NCBI GenBank assembly: GCA_031283405.1
Contig: JAITBX010000026.1
Span: 1-7,399 of the forward strand
DNA from: Burkholderiales bacterium
GTDB lineage: Bacteria; Pseudomonadota; Gammaproteobacteria; Burkholderiales; Casimicrobiaceae
Reading direction: 5' to 3'
DNA: 7,399 bases
This document shows positions 1 to 5,732 of the stretch, piece by piece. Within the stretch, counting starts at the first letter, position 1. Each line of letters starts with the position of its first letter. The position numbers were made by a program, and so were the translations under genes. The notes beneath the pieces are model-generated. The model worked only from the letters and a program-made list of their open reading frames with translations, searched no databases and was not told the DNA's origin.

Positions 1-290
1 GTTTCCAGAAGTTTCAGAAAACGAATCAGCCGCGACTTCTCGAATTTGTCGGCGATTTGGCCGGCGGTGGCCGAAAACAAGACGAAGGGCAAAATGAACA
101 ACCCCGCCGCCAGATTGACCAGCATCGCGCCCGACAAACCGCCGACGCTGCCAATGTGAAAAACGATGAACAGCGCCATCGCGTTCTTGAAAACATTGTC
201 GTTGCCGGCGCCCAGAAATTGCGTCCAGAAAAAAGGCGCAAACCGGCGCTCGCGCAGCAAGCGGAATTGATGAGGGTGCGAAGTGCTCAC
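1..290 (-). CDS. MFS transporter, LplT-like, N-terminal part (runs off window)
   Basis: The 96 visible residues are the N-terminus of a major facilitator superfamily permease of the inner membrane. The segment RFAPFFWTQFLGAGNDNVFKN (about residues 16-36, cut by one here) is characteristic of the LplT-like group that flips lysophospholipids and is often fused or linked to an acyltransferase. Hydrophobic stretches cover about 36-48 and 54-75. A GQIADK...R stretch at 78-90 matches MFS motif A in the loop between membrane helices 2 and 3. The GTG start at 290 was chosen because an in-frame TGA lies only 7-9 bases upstream and no ATG precedes the conserved block. No strong Shine-Dalgarno is visible. 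The gene follows the EamA gene on the same strand after 118 bp and has its own candidate promoter. The substrate is uncertain because only a quarter or less of the protein is present. Confidence 0.8.
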   Translation of the reverse strand, partial: MSTSHPHQFRLLRERRFAPFFWTQFLGAGNDNVFKNAMALFIVFHIGSVGGLSGAMLVNLAAGLFILPFVLFSATAGQIADKFEKSRLIRFLKLLE

Positions 291-318
291 AATGATTCAA
301 AAGAACGCAATGCTTCGC

Positions 319-347
319 ATGATGAGAGTTTGACGCCGAGGCGTCAA
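319..347 (-). promoter_or_regulatory. Candidate sigma-70 promoter with palindromic operator before the MFS gene
   Basis: Read on the minus strand, TTGACG (347-342, 5 of 6 with the -35 consensus) is followed after exactly 17 bases by CATCAT (324-319, 4 of 6 with the -10 consensus). The predicted transcript start is about 20 bases before the GTG start at 290. The -35 box lies inside a palindrome, TTGACGCCGAGGCGTCAA (330-347), with two 8-base arms around GA. This is an arrangement expected of a repressor site. The assignment is inference from sequence; the palindrome is directly visible. It is not a terminator, since no T-tract follows on either strand. Confidence 0.4.
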
Positions 348-400
348 GAGGCAGCGATCGGGGCTGTGGTCGCCCGTGTGTGTTGTGAACGACCACAAGC

Positions 401-421
401 GCGAGCGATCACAAGTTGCCC
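401..421 (-). repeat. Degenerate copy of the GGGCGACCTGTGATCGCCC repeat at the EamA 3' end
   Basis: On the minus strand, 421 to 401 matches the palindromic repeat at 5619-5639 at 17 of 21 positions. The copy overlaps the last codons of the EamA gene and supplies its TGA stop. A second, half-length similarity lies nearby at about 363-378 (CTGTGGTCGCCCGT) in opposite orientation, giving TGTGGTCG (365-372) facing CGACCACA (390-397), an 8-base stem with a 17-base loop. Confidence 0.5.
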
Positions 422-1302
422 CTGCGCTTCGTGATCGCCGGCACGCCCAGCAGTGCCAGCGCCAGCAGAATCAATCCGATGCCGCTGCCTTCGGCGTTGT
501 CGGGTCTTTCGTGCAGCCACCACCACGCCCACAGCACGCTCATCACCGGAATCATCAACGTCGAAAGTCCGGCGATTCCGGCCGGCAATGTGCGCAAAAT
601 GAACAACCACAACACCCAGCACAGCGCCGTTGCCAATACCGCGTTGAAAGCCAGCGCCGTCAACATGTAGCGCGACCAGACGATAGGCGTTTTGTGTGTT
701 GCAACAGCCAGCGCCGATAACACGACGGCGCCGATTGCCATTTGCCACGCCACCAAACTTAACAGATCAACGGCTTGATGGCGAAACGCGCGTTTGGCGA
801 CGATGGAAGCCGCCGCCCACGACGCGCCCGCAACAATCGCCAGCAACGAACTCGACAATGTTCCTTGCCATTGCCACGGTTGAATGACCAACACCAGACC
901 TGTCGCCGCAATCGCTGTGGCGACGTATTGAAGCAAGCGCTGTTTTTCATTCAGAAACAGGGTTGCCAGCAAGATTACCCAGAAAGGCATCGTATAGACG
1001 AGCACCGCTGTTTTACCCGCACCGCCCGCGACCAATGCCAGTTGCGAGCCGCCGGTCATTCCGACTGTTTGCAACAGGCCGATCCATAATATCGGTCGCC
1101 ACGGCGGCGGTTTCAGCGAACGCCCCGATAACGGCAACAGTATCAGCAGCAATAACGCGCCGAGCGCGCAGCGCATCGCCGCGAAATCGAGCGCGCCGAT
1201 ATAGAGCAACACTTGTTTGGTCACGATCCAGTTGTAGCTCCAGATCAGGGTCAGCACGATCAGCGCCAAAACGGCGAGGCTCTCTGCTTTAATGTTGGGC
1301 AT
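409..1302 (-). CDS. EamA/DMT family permease
   Basis: A 297-residue integral membrane protein of the drug/metabolite transporter superfamily, likely an inner-membrane exporter of small metabolites such as amino acids. The length fits the usual ten-helix family with two EamA repeats, about residues 9-140 and 150-292. Family features include the N-terminal IWSYNWIVTKQ stretch (20-30), the GKTAVLVYTMPFWV segment (96-109), the NEKQ turn closing the first repeat (118-121) and HERP near the end of the second. The ATG at 1302 gives a standard start, although no good Shine-Dalgarno is visible. The gene lies about 50 bp beyond the icd terminator, so it needs its own promoter in a very short gap; I could not identify one. 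The last residues, RRGNL, and the TGA lie in a repeat copy, so the C-terminus may have been remodelled. Substrate unknown. Confidence 0.9.
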   Translation of the reverse strand: MPNIKAESLAVLALIVLTLIWSYNWIVTKQVLLYIGALDFAAMRCALGALLLLILLPLSGRSLKPPPWRPILWIGLLQTVGMTGGSQLALVAGGAGKTAVLVYTMPFWVILLATLFLNEKQRLLQYVATAIAATGLVLVIQPWQWQGTLSSSLLAIVAGASWAAASIVAKRAFRHQAVDLLSLVAWQMAIGAVVLSALAVATHKTPIVWSRYMLTALAFNAVLATALCWVLWLFILRTLPAGIAGLSTLMIPVMSVLWAWWWLHERPDNAEGSGIGLILLALALLGVPAITKRRGNL

Positions 1303-1351
1303 GTTTGCAGGCGGTGCTTACAGAGGTTCAAGATTTTCCAAAGGGTAGCAC

Positions 1352-1381
1352 AAAAAAGAACGCCCTCCAAAGGAGGGCGTT
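1352..1381 (-). terminator. Intrinsic terminator of icd
   Basis: On the minus strand a perfect 10-bp stem, AACGCCCTCC / GGAGGGCGTT (1381-1359), with a TTT loop is followed by TTCTTTTTTG. It starts 21 bases past the icd stop, the classical form and position for Rho-independent termination. The CCTCC..GGAGG core resembles the intergenic palindrome near 7147-7161. Confidence 0.9.
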
Positions 1382-1402
1382 GCTTCGTGCTTTCAAATCA
1401 AT

Positions 1403-2656
1403 TTACATCCGTTCGATCATCGCTTTGCCAAATCCCGAACAGGAAACTTGATTGGCACCCACCATCAAGCGCGCGAAATCGTAAGTGACCTGTTTGGCTT
1501 GAATCGCTTTTTCCATCGACGCGATGATGAGGTCGGCCGCTTCAAACCAGCCCATGTGACGCAACATCATTTCCGCCGAGAGAATGATCGAGCCGGGGTT
1601 GACGTAATCTTTGCCGGCGTATTTCGGCGCGGTGCCGTGCGTCGCTTCAAACATCGCCACCGAGTCCGACAAGTTGGCGCCCGGCGCGATGCCGATGCCG
1701 CCGACTTGCGCCGCCAGTGCGTCGGAGATGTAATCGCCGTTCAGATTCATGGTGGCGATCACGCTGTATTCGGCGGGGCGCAACAGGATTTGTTGCAGGA
1801 AGGCATCGGCGATCATGTCTTTGATAACGATATCCTTGCCGGTTTTCGGATTCGTGATTTTGCACCACGGGCCGTCGTCGATCAACTGCGCCTTGAATTC
1901 TTTCTGCGCCAGCCCATAGCTCCAATCGCGGAACGCGCCTTCGGTGAACTTCATGATGTTGCCTTTGTGCACGATCGTCACCGACGGCTTGTTGTTGTCG
2001 ATCGCGTATTGAATCGCTTTGCGCATCAGCCGCTCCGTGCCTTCGCGCGACACCGGCTTGACGCCGATCCCGGACGTTTCAGGGAAACGAATTTTTTTGA
2101 CGCCCATTTCTTTCTGGAAAAAGTCGATGACTTTCTTCGCTTGCGGCGTGCCTTCCTGCCACTCGATGCCCGCGTAAATATCTTCCGAGTTTTCGCGGAA
2201 AATCACCATGTCGGTTTTTTCCGGCTCTTTGAGCGGCGACGGAACACCCTGAAAATAACGGATCGGTCGCAGGCACACATACAAATCCAGTTCCTGCCGC
2301 AGCGCCACGTTGAGTGAGCGAATCCCGCCGCCGACTGGCGTGGTCAACGGCCCCTTGATCGACACCACATATTCTTTCAGCGCATGCAGCGTTTCTTCCG
2401 GCAGCCAAGTGTCTTTATCGTAAACGTGCGTCGCTTTTTCTCCGGAATAGATTTCCATCCAGCTGATTTTGCGTTTTCCGTCGTAGGCTTTTTTCACTGC
2501 CGCATCCACGACTTGAATCATGACCGGCGAAATATCGACACCGATGCCGTCGCCTTCGATGTAAGGAATGATCGGATGATCGCTGATGTTGAGAGAGAAA
2601 TCGGCGTTGACAGTAATCTTGTCGCCAGCCGGTACTTTGATATGTTGGTATTTCAT
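1403..2656 (-). CDS. icd: NADP-dependent isocitrate dehydrogenase
   Basis: Cytosolic TCA-cycle enzyme converting isocitrate and NADP+ to 2-oxoglutarate, CO2 and NADPH. The 417-residue product matches E. coli Icd (416) with residues shifted by one. The substrate loop IRSLNVALRQ carries Ser114 (the AceK phosphorylation site in E. coli), Asn116 and Arg120. Arg130, Arg154, Tyr161 and Lys231 are the other substrate and catalytic residues. Asp284, Asp308 and Asp312 are the metal ligands. NADP preference is indicated by Lys345-Tyr346, Val352, Tyr392 and Arg396. The frame is open 30 codons further upstream, but the ATG at 2656 is preferred because AGAGGAG lies 5 bases before it and family homology starts at MKYQHIKVP. 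It is divergent from the DJ-1 gene and ends in a strong terminator, so it is probably monocistronic. No aceK is in the window, so phosphoregulation is unproven here. Confidence 0.98.
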   Translation of the reverse strand: MKYQHIKVPAGDKITVNADFSLNISDHPIIPYIEGDGIGVDISPVMIQVVDAAVKKAYDGKRKISWMEIYSGEKATHVYDKDTWLPEETLHALKEYVVSIKGPLTTPVGGGIRSLNVALRQELDLYVCLRPIRYFQGVPSPLKEPEKTDMVIFRENSEDIYAGIEWQEGTPQAKKVIDFFQKEMGVKKIRFPETSGIGVKPVSREGTERLMRKAIQYAIDNNKPSVTIVHKGNIMKFTEGAFRDWSYGLAQKEFKAQLIDDGPWCKITNPKTGKDIVIKDMIADAFLQQILLRPAEYSVIATMNLNGDYISDALAAQVGGIGIAPGANLSDSVAMFEATHGTAPKYAGKDYVNPGSIILSAEMMLRHMGWFEAADLIIASMEKAIQAKQVTYDFARLMVGANQVSCSGFGKAMIERM

Positions 2657-2661
2657 GCAAA

Positions 2662-2668
2662 CTCCTCT
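2662..2668 (-). promoter_or_regulatory. Ribosome binding site of icd
   Basis: AGAGGAG on the minus strand, 5 bases before the ATG at 2656. It fixes the start and argues against the longer upstream open frame, which would begin at 2746. Confidence 0.85.
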
Positions 2669-2714
2669 GAAAAGATACAAATGCAAGCAAGACAAAAAAC
2701 ATTCGACGGCGCAG

Positions 2715-2763
2715 TGCGCGACGCGCAGATCGGTATCATGCACCATGAGCGCGACTCGCGCAA
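2715..2763 (-). promoter_or_regulatory. Candidate icd promoter flanked by two 13-bp palindromes
   Basis: On the minus strand TTGCGC (2763-2758) and CATGAT (2740-2735) are 17 bases apart, giving a weak sigma-70 match (3 and 4 of 6). Two perfect odd-centred palindromes are present: TGCGCGACGCGCA at 2715-2727, just downstream of the -10, and GCGCGACTCGCGC at 2749-2761, overlapping the -35. Both contain GCGCGAC and their centres are 34 bp apart. The palindromes are seen directly; promoter and operator roles are inference. Confidence 0.3.
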
Positions 2764-2794
2764 GTGCGCAAAAGTAGTAGCACTCTCTGTGTGG

Positions 2795-2825
2795 TTGTTC
2801 TGTTGATGAAGTTTTCCACTATACT
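2795..2825 (+). promoter_or_regulatory. Candidate promoter of the DJ-1 family gene
   Basis: TATACT at 2820-2825 is a good -10 box (5 of 6). The best upstream partner is TTGTTC at 2795-2800 with a 19-base spacer, a poor -35. The transcript would start near 2832, about 44 bases before the ATG at 2876. A weak AAAAAGG lies before that start. Confidence 0.35.
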
Positions 2826-2875
2826 AAACGCCCAAACACTCCGAACGATTTTCCCTAACGTTAAAAAGGTTTTTT

Positions 2876-3421
2876 ATGGCACGCGCCGCTTTGTTTTTGA
2901 TTGACGGCTTTGAAGAGACTGAAGCCCTGTGTACCGCCGATATACTGCGGCGCGGCGATGTCGATGTGGCGCTGGTGTCGCTCGATGGGCAGCCCACCGT
3001 GCGCGGTAAACACCACATTGCCGTTGTGGCTGATACTTTGTTTGAAGACCTCGGCGATGCCGACTTCGATATGCTGATCCTCCCGGGCGGCACCATCGCC
3101 TACCTCGACCACGCGCCGCTTTTGGCCTACCTTCAAACACACGATCAGGCGGGTAAACTTTTGGCGGCCATCTGCGCCGCGCCCGCCGTCTTTGGAACGT
3201 TGGGAATGCTCAAGGACAAAGCCGCCGTTTGCTATCCGGGCATGGAGGGTTATCTGACCGGCGCGCGCCTGAACCAGAAAGAAGTGGAAACCGACGGACA
3301 CATCACGACCTCGAAAGGGCCGGGCACAACGATCCCGTTTGCCCTGCGCTTGTTGACGATCTTGCAAGGAAAATCTGTCGCGCAGCGCGTCGCCGAAAAT
3401 TTTTTGGTTTCAATGCCGTAG
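2876..3421 (+). CDS. DJ-1/PfpI family protein (YajL/DJ-1 type)
   Basis: A 181-residue cytosolic protein of the class I glutamine-amidotransferase-like superfamily, close in length to E. coli YajL (196) and human DJ-1 (189). The nucleophile elbow AAICAAP holds the catalytic Cys100. The N-terminal GFEETEA carries Glu16, equivalent to DJ-1 Glu18, which tunes the cysteine. LPGG (69-72) and TSKGPGT (145-151) are further family signatures. Members are reported as glyoxalase III, protein deglycase or oxidative-stress chaperone; the deglycase role is disputed in the literature, so I give no exact reaction. It stands alone on the plus strand, divergent from icd (219 bp) and convergent with the UDG gene (23 bp between stops). 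An AAAAAGG sequence precedes the ATG by 6 bases. Older annotation would call it ThiJ. Confidence 0.9.
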   Translation: MARAALFLIDGFEETEALCTADILRRGDVDVALVSLDGQPTVRGKHHIAVVADTLFEDLGDADFDMLILPGGTIAYLDHAPLLAYLQTHDQAGKLLAAICAAPAVFGTLGMLKDKAAVCYPGMEGYLTGARLNQKEVETDGHITTSKGPGTTIPFALRLLTILQGKSVAQRVAENFLVSMP

Positions 3422-3444
3422 AGGCGAAGGCGCTTCAGCAAAAT

Positions 3445-4266
3445 CTATTGCTGCGCCGCCGAAACGTTTCCCAGCGTCCTCTTCGCAAACACCAAATCCT
3501 CCCACGACTTCGCCTTGTCCGCCGGACTGCGCAACAAATACGCCGGATGGTAAGTCACCACCAGCGGCGTTTCCTGATAGCGATGCCCGCGCCCGCGCAA
3601 GCTGGCGATGCTGGCGTCGGTGTTCAACAACAACATCGCCGCGCTCTTGCCCAGCGCCACGATGATCTTCGGCGCGATCAACGCAATCTGCCGTTCGAGA
3701 TAAGGGCGGCAAGCGTCGGCTTCCTGCGGCGTCGGCGCGCGATTGTTCGGCGGCCTGCACTTGAGCACGTTGGCGATGTAAACATCGCTGCCGCGTTTCA
3801 TGCCGAGCGCCGCCAACATTTGATCGAGGAGACGACCGGCCTGTCCGACAAACGGCTCGCCTTTTTTGTCCTCTTCGGCGCCCGGCCCTTCGCCGACAAA
3901 CAACCAGCGCGCGTGAACATCGCCGACGCCAGGCACTGCCTTGGTGCGCGTTTTGCACAGATCACACGCCGTGCAAGCAGCGACATCGGCGGCAAAATCG
4001 TTCCACGACAACTGAGCGATGCGTTGCCCGCGCGTATCTGAAAAAGCACCCGGCGAAAACACTTCTTCTTTCGCTTGCGTTTTTTCGCGCGTTTTTTCGT
4101 GCGATGTTTCGTGCGGCGTTTCACGCGATAACTGCTTCTTCAAATCTGCGAATCCCGTCGCTTGCCGAGGCTCCGGCAAGTCCGGTGCGTCGGGCACAGG
4201 CGATTTCGTTCCTCGCAACTGCCACGAAATCAGTCCAAACTCACTCAACACAACGTCACGCCGCAT
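3445..4266 (-). CDS. Uracil-DNA glycosylase, family 4 (Fe-S)
   Basis: Base-excision repair enzyme removing uracil from DNA. The 273-residue product has the family-4 core from about residue 90. Candidate 4Fe-4S ligands are Cys98 and Cys101 (CTAC), Cys170 (KCRPP) and Cys186 (ADACRPY). Motif A is GEGPGAEEDKKGEPFVG (125-141) and motif B is HPAYLLR (240-246). The N-terminus VLSEFGLISWQLRG is a short conserved block seen in proteobacterial members. Between it and the core is a charged linker with five tetrapeptide repeats (residues 47-66). The ATG at 4266 lies inside the last codons of rimI, an 11-base overlap, with AAGGA shortly before it, so it is third in the tsaB-rimI-udg cluster and probably translationally coupled. 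Older annotations call such genes SPO1 DNA polymerase-related. The terminator is not obvious; the gene is convergent with the DJ-1 gene. Confidence 0.95.
   Translation of the reverse strand: MRRDVVLSEFGLISWQLRGTKSPVPDAPDLPEPRQATGFADLKKQLSRETPHETSHEKTREKTQAKEEVFSPGAFSDTRGQRIAQLSWNDFAADVAACTACDLCKTRTKAVPGVGDVHARWLFVGEGPGAEEDKKGEPFVGQAGRLLDQMLAALGMKRGSDVYIANVLKCRPPNNRAPTPQEADACRPYLERQIALIAPKIIVALGKSAAMLLLNTDASIASLRGRGHRYQETPLVVTYHPAYLLRSPADKAKSWEDLVFAKRTLGNVSAAQQ
4069..4128 (-). repeat. Five 12-bp in-frame tandem repeats in the UDG gene
   Basis: Exactly 60 bases made of five imperfect 12-base units encode SRET, PHET, SHEK, TREK, TQAK in succession (residues 47-66 of the glycosylase). The units share a TTTCG core on the plus strand. 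They lie in the linker before the Fe-S domain. Because each unit is four codons, copy-number change keeps the reading frame. Confidence 0.8.
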
Positions 4267-4759
4267 GCTTGTTTCCTTCTTCTTGCCAACGCATCACCCA
4301 GGCGTTTTCGCGGCTGCCGCCCGGACAAGCGTAATACGCCTTGCGCGCGCCGACGATTTCAAATCCCATTTGCCGATACAAGGTTTGCGCGCCCACGTTT
4401 GATTCGCGCACTTCCAAAAAAACTTGCGGCGTGTTGTAGCGCGACGCCGACTGCAATAACTCCGCAACCAAAAAACGCCCCACGCCGCGCCGCCGCCATG
4501 ATTTTGCGACCGACAAGTTGAGCAACTCCGCTTCGCGCCAGAGCACTTTGAGCACGCCGTAGCCCGCGATTTCGTTGCCGTCCAGAACGATCGGCAACAC
4601 ATCGCCCGTCGACATTGCGTCCAGAAACGCCTGCTCGCCCCACGGCGTGAAATGCGCGTCGCGCTCAATCGCCAACACCTGCGGCAAATCGCTCTCCAAC
4701 ATCGGCCGCAAGACGAGTCCCGTCGGGCAAGCGATAGCATCGAGTTCCAACGCTTTCAC
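4256..4759 (-). CDS. rimI: Ribosomal protein S18-alanine N-acetyltransferase
   Basis: GNAT-fold enzyme that acetylates the N-terminal alanine of ribosomal protein S18 with acetyl-CoA. The 167-residue product has the acetyl-CoA pyrophosphate-binding RRGVGR (90-95) and the RimI block LEVRESNVGAQTLYRQMGF (115-133) with Glu116, Asn121 and Tyr128, then GARKAYY (137-143). It is about 19 residues longer than E. coli RimI (148), mostly at the N-terminus. The start is GTG at 4759, overlapping the tsaB stop as GTGA, with GGGAGAA upstream; the frame is open further up but only inside tsaB. Linkage to tsaB is common in proteobacteria and supports RimI over a generic GNAT. The 3' end overlaps the UDG start by 11 bases. 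Confidence 0.93.
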   Translation of the reverse strand: MKALELDAIACPTGLVLRPMLESDLPQVLAIERDAHFTPWGEQAFLDAMSTGDVLPIVLDGNEIAGYGVLKVLWREAELLNLSVAKSWRRRGVGRFLVAELLQSASRYNTPQVFLEVRESNVGAQTLYRQMGFEIVGARKAYYACPGGSRENAWVMRWQEEGNKHAA

Positions 4760-5466
4760 AACATTTCTCCCGCCGCCCGCTCGGCGCTGGTCAACGCGAC
4801 CCGTTGACGCACATACAGCGGCGTCGCTTCTGCCGCCGTCACCACTTCGCCGCGCTTCCATGCCGCCAGCCCCAGCAACCCCACCGCTTGCGCAGACGGG
4901 CGCGCGTTTGTCTGTGCGGTTTGCCAAGGGAACGATGCCGCCAACGCCGGATAAGCGGCCAACCCGTCGCCGACGATGCTCCATTCGTTGTCGTTCTTTG
5001 CGGCTTCACGAAAACACGCCGCCGCAATTTCCGGCTTCGCCGCCATCGGCGGCAACACCTCATCCCACGCGCCTGCCCGATAGCGCCACGCCGCCGCATA
5101 CACTTCCCGCATTCGCGCGTCGGCCACGGTGAAAATGTTTTCGCCGCCCCATTTCAAACGCGCCGTCTCGGCGATGGCCAACAAACTGCATACCGGCGTC
5201 AGCGGCAAATTTGCCCCCAGCGCCAAGCCCTGTGCCGCGCCGCAAGCGATGCGCACGCCCGTAAACGAGCCGGGGCCGGCGCCGAAAGCAATGGCGTCGA
5301 GCTGCTTCAGCGTCACGCTCGCCGCCGCCAGCGTTTCCTGAACCAGCGGCAAAATCCGCCCGGAATGACCGGGACCGACCTCGACATCGCGCGTGGCCCA
5401 CCCCGCCGCGTCGCCGACGGCGACCGACAACCATTGCGTGGAAGTTTCCAGAGCGAGGATGGGCAT
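4756..5466 (-). CDS. tsaB: tRNA t6A37 synthesis protein TsaB
   Basis: Cytosolic partner of TsaD and TsaE in the transfer of the threonylcarbamoyl group to A37 of ANN-decoding tRNAs. The 236-residue product (E. coli 231) begins with the ASKHA-fold strand ILALETST (3-10) and has the family signature GAGPGSFTGVRI (62-73) and GHSGRILPLVQETL (33-46), with the degenerate C-terminal half typical of TsaB. The ATG at 5466 is the only sensible start, since it sits directly before ILALETS. No Shine-Dalgarno is visible; a heptamer tandem repeat begins 12 bases upstream where regulatory sequence would be expected. It is first of the tsaB-rimI-udg cluster; its stop overlaps the rimI start. The 266-bp gap to azlD upstream is filled with repeats, so the promoter could not be placed with confidence. 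Confidence 0.96.
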   Translation of the reverse strand: MPILALETSTQWLSVAVGDAAGWATRDVEVGPGHSGRILPLVQETLAAASVTLKQLDAIAFGAGPGSFTGVRIACGAAQGLALGANLPLTPVCSLLAIAETARLKWGGENIFTVADARMREVYAAAWRYRAGAWDEVLPPMAAKPEIAAACFREAAKNDNEWSIVGDGLAAYPALAASFPWQTAQTNARPSAQAVGLLGLAAWKRGEVVTAAEATPLYVRQRVALTSAERAAGEML

Positions 5467-5478
5467 TTCGATATTTTA

Positions 5479-5499
5479 CAGGTATCAGGTATCAGATAT
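5479..5499. repeat. Heptamer tandem repeat upstream of tsaB
   Basis: Three units in a row on the plus strand: CAGGTAT, CAGGTAT, CAGATAT. The same module (11-mer ATCAGGTATCA) recurs at 6900-6910 and 7175-7185, and in inverted, diverged form at 7221-7234. It ends 12 bases before the tsaB ATG. Confidence 0.85.
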
Positions 5500-5500
5500 G

Positions 5501-5590
5501 CTCCTTCCCCGACGCCCCCTTTTGCAAAGGGGGTGTCGGCGAAGCCGACGGGGGTTTGTACTCTCGCCTTCGGCGAGAGTGGGGGAAGGT
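5501..5590. repeat. Multi-hairpin intergenic element with inverted ends
   Basis: The ends CCTTCCCC (5503-5510) and GGGGAAGG (5582-5589) are reverse complements. Inside are three potential hairpins: 5511-5537 with arms GACGCCCCCTTT and AAAGGGGGTGTC around TGC (one G-T pair), 5535-5549 GTCGGC-GAA-GCCGAC, which shares three bases with the first, and 5560-5580 ACTCTCGCC-TTC-GGCGAGAGT. Folded, it would give a cloverleaf-like structure. CCCCCTTTTGCAAAGGGGG-type palindromes are common interspersed repeats in bacteria. No T-tract makes it a terminator. Confidence 0.75.
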
Positions 5591-5601
5591 TGGGAAAGGG
5601 G

Positions 5602-5660
5602 CAAGGGATCAAATGTAAGGGCGACCTGTGATCGCCCGTTTTTCAAACCCTCTTCCCTTG
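5602..5660. repeat. GGGCGA...TCGCCC repeat inside a wider inverted repeat
   Basis: GGGCGACCTGTGATCGCCC (5619-5637) is a 6-bp-arm palindrome. It is framed by CAAGGG (5602-5607) and CCCTTG (5655-5660). GTTTTTC follows on the plus strand, so it could terminate plus-strand transcription, but no plus-strand gene ends here. A degenerate copy lies at 401-421. Confidence 0.6.
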
Positions 5661-5663
5661 TGG

Positions 5664-5720
5664 TGCTTCGACAGGCTCAGCATGCACGGAAGGGTGGCCG
5701 AAGGCCGGGTGAGGGGACGG
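5664..5720. repeat. Interspersed repeats: TTCGACAGGCTCAG type and GGCCGAAGGCC type
   Basis: GCTTCGACAGGCTCAGCATG (5665-5684) resembles a widely dispersed proteobacterial intergenic repeat. Adjacent is GGCC-GAA-GGCC (5696-5706) followed by GGGTGAGGGG, another familiar dispersed type. Recognition is from memory of such repeats, not from copies in this window, since each occurs once here. Confidence 0.5.
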
Positions 5721-5732
5721 CCTGTGAGCCGC

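Noticed and set aside
1448..2317. Long plus-strand open frame of 289 codons opposite icd
   Set aside because: It is fully antisense to icd, whose every catalytic residue is intact; the product is arginine- and histidine-rich, typical of a shadow frame in GC-rich DNA.
2657..2746. N-terminal 30-residue extension of Icd
   Set aside because: The ATG at 2656 has a strong ribosome binding site and matches the family start; the upstream residues show no conservation pattern.
3422..3444. Possible bidirectional terminator between the DJ-1 and UDG stops
   Set aside because: Only a 4-bp stem (GAAG-GCG-CTTC) spanning this gap, and no T-tract on either strand.
3229..4041. Plus-strand open frame of 270 codons across the DJ-1 and UDG genes
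   Set aside because: It overlaps two well-supported genes in other frames and has no recognisable domain.
5560..5580. ACTCTCGCC-TTC-GGCGAGAGT as terminator of azlCD
   Set aside because: A strong hairpin but no U-tract on either strand; treated as part of the multi-hairpin repeat.
4804..5631. Plus-strand 275-codon frame opposite tsaB
   Set aside because: It is antisense to a clear tsaB and its C-terminus reads through the repeat element; arginine-rich shadow.
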